DNA from: Nostoc sp. TCL240-02
GTDB lineage: Bacteria > Cyanobacteriota > Cyanobacteriia > Cyanobacteriales > Nostocaceae
NCBI RefSeq assembly: GCF_013343235.1
Contig: NZ_CP040094.1
Span: forward strand, 4,340,501 to 4,404,500
Direction: 5' to 3'
Length of the DNA: 64,000 nucleotides
In this document: positions 60,721-64,000 of the stretch, piece by piece
How positions within the stretch are numbered: position 1 is the stretch's first letter
How the letters are laid out: every line of letters starts with the position of its first letter
The notes under the pieces: model-generated
Told to the model about the DNA's origin: nothing
Database searches by the model: none
Seen by the model: the letters and a program-made list of their open reading frames with translations, nothing else
Position numbers and translations under genes: made by a program

Positions 60721-61659
60721 ATGTCAAATCTCCGCGATCGCACAGAATCAAACACCGATAAAGTTTTACTCATCGGAGTTACTGGCGGCACAGGTGGAAA
60801 TGTCGTTAAGGGATTTCTCGAACAGGGAGTTAGCAACCTGCGAGTCATCACTAGAGAAATTGATCTTAATCGTCCAACTCTTGCAAAGCTCAATGATGCC
60901 GGAGTTGAACTGGTAAAAGCCAACCTCGACGATGAAACTTCTCTCATAGCAGCCTTTGCAGGAATTTCGGCTGTTTACTGCCACGCCACTTCTGCGGACT
61001 CTACTAAAATTGACCCGCTAGAGGTGGAGAGAGCCAAGCGAGTTGCACAAGCTGCCAAACAAGCTGAAATTAAGCACTTTGTCTACAATTCCGCAGGTGG
61101 AGCAGATAGGAATTCAGGAATCCCTCGCATTGAGCAAAAGTATCAAGTAGAGAAAATTCTCAAAGAAGCTGGCTTACCGACTACTATGTTGCGAGCTTGC
61201 TTGTTTATGGAGGAGTTTTGGAAGAAGTACACGCGACCTTCTATTCTCAAAGGTAGTTTTCCGTTTTCAATTCAGCCAGACAAGCCGCTTCATCTAATTA
61301 CAACAAAGGACATGGGCCGCGTTGCTGCTTACGTAATTAAACATCCCACCAAGTATATTGGTCAAGAAATTGAGCTAGCTGGCGATGTACTGACTCCAAA
61401 GCAAATGGCAGAGGCATTCTCCCAAGCGCAGGGGATAAAAGTTGTCCATAAAGAGACACCTGCTTGGATTTTCTTACTCTTGCTGCAAAAAGAACTGTTC
61501 GATTTGATTCAGTGGTATCGCAAAAAAGGTTATCAAGCCGATGTCCAGCGTTTACGAGAAGAAGAGTTTCCTGGACTTCTGACCACATTTAGTGAATTTT
61601 TAGCAGAAACCCACTGGACAAATGCGGAACTCACCTATGAGAGTCTGCGATCGCATTAG
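60721..61659 (+). CDS. NmrA-type NAD(P)-binding oxidoreductase (atypical SDR)
   Basis: 312 aa from the ATG at 60721 (AGAAGAGAG before it); the frame is open to 60643. Rossmann start VLLIGVTGGTGGNVVKGFLEQG, GVELVKANLDDETSLIAAFAG and YNSAGGADRNSGIPRIEQKYQVEKIL, which has a Tyr-poor active site like NmrA regulators or quinone-type reductases. Divergent from the RCCR-like operon with 183 bp between, so it may share regulation. It could be a reductase in the same pathway or a redox sensor. Confidence 0.85.
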   Translation: MSNLRDRTESNTDKVLLIGVTGGTGGNVVKGFLEQGVSNLRVITREIDLNRPTLAKLNDAGVELVKANLDDETSLIAAFAGISAVYCHATSADSTKIDPLEVERAKRVAQAAKQAEIKHFVYNSAGGADRNSGIPRIEQKYQVEKILKEAGLPTTMLRACLFMEEFWKKYTRPSILKGSFPFSIQPDKPLHLITTKDMGRVAAYVIKHPTKYIGQEIELAGDVLTPKQMAEAFSQAQGIKVVHKETPAWIFLLLLQKELFDLIQWYRKKGYQADVQRLREEEFPGLLTTFSEFLAETHWTNAELTYESLRSH

Positions 61660-62175
61660 TACACTGTGGCAAAAGTTTGCTAGATCGCTTGGTTGCTGAT
61701 TCATAGTTTGAGTTTGCGGTTTTTCTATAAACTTTATATTTAGTTTGACACTTTTTGGTATCTAGCTAGTTGCCCATACCAAGTAACATATTCATCGAAT
61801 TCAGGACTGTTATAAAAAGCCTATAAACTAAAGTATGATAAAGCTATTGTAGCAATCTGTATCATTCGATAATTCTTTATTTGGCTCTTAATTTAGATGA
61901 ATATTTTCAAATAGATATATAGGAATTCGGTTCGACTTCTGAAAATATACGTAGGGTATATTAACGATAGCATAGCACACCTAAGCCTCGATAATGATGC
62001 GTTACAAACTCCGTTTAAGCACACTCCACAATACCTAATTCTGTTCAAAAATCAAATAGTAATTCTAATGATCAAATATTTTTTAAAGGCAAACTTATTA
62101 GGATTTAGTTTACATAATTAGCCAGAAAATGATTTTGAAATCTGGTTAATACATCATTTTAATAGTCTATTAATG
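61660..62175. other. AT-rich stretch left of the ISKra4 element
   Basis: About 515 bp without a gene I can support. Apart from TA-rich tracts I see nothing; it is the left flank of the insertion sequence, and no reading frame of the interrupted glycosyltransferase is recognisable there. Confidence 0.5.
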
Positions 62176-62201
62176 GGGAGCATCTCACTTTTTAAAGTGG
62201 C

Positions 62202-63268
62202 TCAAACTGACAATAATCCATTGAGGTAAGCACAGCGATGGGCTAGGACTTGAGGCACATTTTCTCGTTTCCATTGTGCCCCGGAAATTTTTGTTCGACG
62301 GTCAACCTGTTTAACGGCAGATTCAACTGAACCTGAACCAATTGAACAAATTTCTTCAGCTTGATAATATTCGTAGTTGATAATGCGATTGCGATGCTTA
62401 TCAAGATAACGGCAAAAGTTTTGTACTTGTTTGCCTTTACAATCTGTAAATAAGGCAATAGTAGCCTCAACTTGGCCTTTCCATAGTAGATTTTGTGCTT
62501 GTTTCAAGCGTTTTTGTGAACCCCCAACTTTGTGGAGGTTTTCTATTAAATGGAACCAATCAAGTATTTCTCGACGTTGTGCATCAGGTGCTAATTGGTC
62601 AATTATATTCCAAATGCCGTCATGTCCATCACCAATACAAGTGAGTGGGCTAGCCAGTGGTTGGTCATTAACCCAATCAATCACAATCTGATTATTCTGA
62701 AATGAAGTTCCCAAGATTCCGAGATGATGTAAGCTAATTGCTTTATAGCCAAGCCATGCACATATTTGACCTTTAGGAGTTCGGACACGGATGTTTCCAC
62801 CATCGACGCTTAATTCTTCAATTGTCTGTTCTGGTGTTGGCAACTCAAAATTCTGGCGATGCACTAATCTCTGTTGACTGCTGTGAGAAACCTCTATGCC
62901 CGTAAAATACTTGATGTCTGATGCCGCATCTTCATAGCTGACATTCGCACTTACCCTCAAACAACAAGTTTCTAGATATGGACTCAGTTGAGTACTTGGT
63001 GCGACTTCTAATTCAATGGCTTGTTTGCTCGTTATTGCTAACTCTCCAAGAATGCTTTTGAGCCGTCGTTGGTATCCTGCGGTTGTCCCTGTAATCGTTT
63101 CGATAAAAAAACCCCTACTTCTGGCATAACATGCTTCTGCATTTGACTCCGCACTGCTTCTTCAATTGCTGCAAGATTTGTGAGCTTTTCTTTTGACGTA
63201 TCTTCATACAATATTTTAGCAATCGCCTGAATATGTTTTTGAAGAGCTTGCTTTTGTTCTGGGGTCAT
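62202..63268 (-). CDS. ISKra4-family transposase, read through a -1 frameshift
   Basis: Two overlapping frames: the first runs from MTPEQKQALQKHIQAI (63268) to 63038, the second ends at 62202. They join by a -1 slip on the minus-strand heptamer T TTT TTA, at the T7 run 63111-63105 (G-TTTTTTT-ATCG), giving EVGVFFIETITG. The fused product would be about 355 aa, the size of the family. Domains: N-terminal coiled helix, DGGNIRVRTPKGQI with the first Asp, IGDGHDGIWNI with the second, DWFHLIENLH, then SVESAVKQVDRRTKISG near the end (DDE-type). Only if the frame is restored by slipping is the protein whole. Confidence 0.85.
63105..63111 (-). promoter_or_regulatory. Ribosomal -1 frameshift heptamer of the transposase
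   Basis: Seven Ts (minus strand) followed by A form the slippery sequence T TTT TTA in frame with GTT TTT TTA TCG. A re-read of one T yields TTT ATC GAA and the second ORF. Both frames are uninterrupted on either side of the site, as expected for a programmed slip rather than decay. Confidence 0.7.
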
Positions 63269-63341
63269 CGGTAAGTAAATACACTCGTCTTACCTATCCT
63301 GACTGATTTTCGTCTTCTTTGCAAAAAACTGGGATGCTCCC

Positions 63342-63741
63342 GTCGAGAAATACTTGATTGGTTCCATTTAATAGAAAACCTCCACAAAGTTGGGGGTTCA
63401 CAAAAACGCTTGAAACAAGCACAAAATCTACTATGGAAAGGCCAAGTTGAGGCTACTATTGCCTTATTTACAGATTGTAAAGGCAAACAAGTACAAAACT
63501 TTTGCCGTTATCTTGATAAGCATCGCAATCGCATTATCAACTACGAATATTATCAAGCTGAAGAAATTTGTTCAATTGGTTCAGGTTCAGTTGAATCTGC
63601 CGTTAAACAGGTTGACCGTCGAACAAAAATTTCCGGGGCACAATGGAAACGAGAAAATGTGCCTCAAGTCCTAGCCCATCGCTGTGCTTACCTCAATGGA
63701 TTATTGTCAGTTTGAGCCACTTTAAAAAGTGAGATGCTCCC
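63342..63741 (+). mobile_element. Inverted partial ISKra4 copy (400 bp, left end only)
   Basis: Exactly the inverse of 62176-62575: it begins inside the transposase codons for RREILDWFHL and ends with GTGAGATGCTCCC. The translations are identical over about 125 residues, so the copies are recent. Its outer end interrupts the glycosyltransferase gene to the right. Its transposase (from 63410) lacks the N-terminal two-thirds and is dead. Confidence 0.9.
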
Positions 63742-64000
63742 ATTCAATAGTATTAGAGAATAGACCACAACCCCAGATTATCAAGCTGAGAAAATCCCAT
63801 AAAGGTACAAGCCATAGATATTTTCTTGCAGTGGAATCTTGAAGAAACTTAACACCAATAAACCACCCCATAATCAATCTTATTACCCAAGTAACAACTA
63901 ACGCAAAGTAAATGAATAATGATCCTTGTGTAACAAATGACAGAATTAGACTAATGACGTTTCCGTAGGTAAAAACCAGCCCTAAATAACTCCAAAAACC
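63722..64000 (-). CDS. Ceramide glucosyltransferase / HpnI-like GT2 protein, truncated at both ends in this window
   Basis: Minus-strand frame open from the right edge: WSYLGLVFTYGNVISLILSF, three hydrophobic helices, then GVKFLQDSTARKYLWLVPLWDF and the end LFSNTIEW. The last part (RKYLWLxPLWD followed by NTIEW) is the C-terminus of ceramide glucosyltransferase-like (GT21/HpnI) enzymes. After NTIEW the frame runs into the IS end and stops after EHLTF with a TAA at 63724. So the IS supplies the stop codon and replaces the natural C-terminal 15-25 residues. The catalytic domain lies outside the window. Confidence 0.75.
   Translation of the reverse strand, partial: GFWSYLGLVFTYGNVISLILSFVTQGSLFIYFALVVTWVIRLIMGWFIGVKFLQDSTARKYLWLVPLWDFLSLIIWGCGLFSNTIEWEHLTF

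Larger units (their letters stand above)
62176..63341 (-). mobile_element. ISKra4-type insertion sequence, complete
   Basis: 1166 bp with ends GGGAGCATCTCACTTTTT (left) and, inverted, GGGAGCATCCCAGTTTTTT (right): 12-13 of the first 18 bases pair well, the outer nine perfectly. It contains one transposase gene on the minus strand with an internal -1 frameshift site. Target duplication cannot be shown because the right end abuts a second element. Confidence 0.85.

Noticed and set aside
62160..62200. Target-site duplication of the ISKra4 element
   Set aside because: Flanks TCTATTAAT and ATTCAATAG share only short AT-rich phrases; no exact direct repeat next to the ends.
63410..63715. Separate 101-aa transposase gene
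   Set aside because: Part of the inverted 400-bp partial IS copy; lacks the N-terminal two-thirds, so listed only as a mobile-element fragment.
1..64000. tRNA, rRNA, riboswitch or prophage genes
   Set aside because: I looked for cloverleaf-type arms, 16S/23S stretches and phage structural genes and saw none; short structured RNAs could still be missed by eye.

Overview
The window reads as chromosome of a filamentous, heterocyst-forming cyanobacterium of the Nostoc/Anabaena group. The signs are very frequent HIP1-type octamers (GCGATCGC), heptamer-like short tandem repeats (GGGGATT/GGGGACT type) between genes, a HetP-family heterocyst regulator, the carboxysome shell protein CcmP, WD40-fused Ser/Thr kinases, a Mo-nitrogenase C-terminal-domain protein, and Nostoc-style palindromic and MITE-like elements. 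All calls were made by reading the sequence and translations by eye; no database search was run.

Layout. 0-9 kb: end of a TrpD-like gene, an LCP cell-wall ligase, a small membrane protein carrying heptamer repeats, an AI-2E-type exporter, a lipoprotein serpin, an S8 peptidase relative and rpe. 9-14 kb: a HetP-family gene, about 1.5 kb of gene-poor DNA with an ABC-ATPase remnant, and a GH116 glucosidase. 14-25 kb: a secreted PPC-domain protein, a WD40 Ser/Thr kinase and a second kinase, a GH57 glycosidase, an Nfu scaffold, a GAF histidine kinase and a ribbon-helix-helix protein. 26-32 kb: lepA, a PAS/GAF diguanylate cyclase and a GT4 glycosyltransferase. 32-34 kb: ccmP with a pentapeptide-repeat gene, then a dead ISAs1-type transposase.

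34-41 kb is a block of stress genes: GlsB/YeaQ-like, CsbD-like, a TIGR02587/TIGR02588-type membrane pair, a ChaB-domain glycine-zipper protein, Dps, a small secreted protein and a GCS2-type ligase. 41-51 kb holds a TerB/Mo-nitro_C protein, obg, a multi-PAS histidine kinase, a tandem VWA pair with an Slr1339-type gene, an HxlR regulator, a ferritin-like protein, a secreted nuclease and an orphan sugar-ABC permease.

51.4-56.2 kb is an accessory island between the permease and purN. Both edges carry a copy of the permease-purN junction, one with truncated purN and one with truncated permease. Inside are a HigB/HigA-like toxin-antitoxin pair whose toxin has a stop at codon 5, set between its own 60-bp direct repeats; an orthocaspase with an EF-hand-like loop and exact 57-residue repeats; and a 21-bp minisatellite. 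57-62 kb holds a probable operon of a red-chlorophyll-catabolite-reductase-like protein, a nitrilase-fold protein lacking the usual Cys and Lys, and an aldehyde dehydrogenase, divergent from an NmrA-type reductase. This is the best candidate for an undescribed pathway. The window ends in an ISKra4-type element (ORFs joined by a -1 frameshift site) fused to an inverted 400-bp partial copy that cuts the 3' end off a ceramide-glucosyltransferase/HpnI-like gene.
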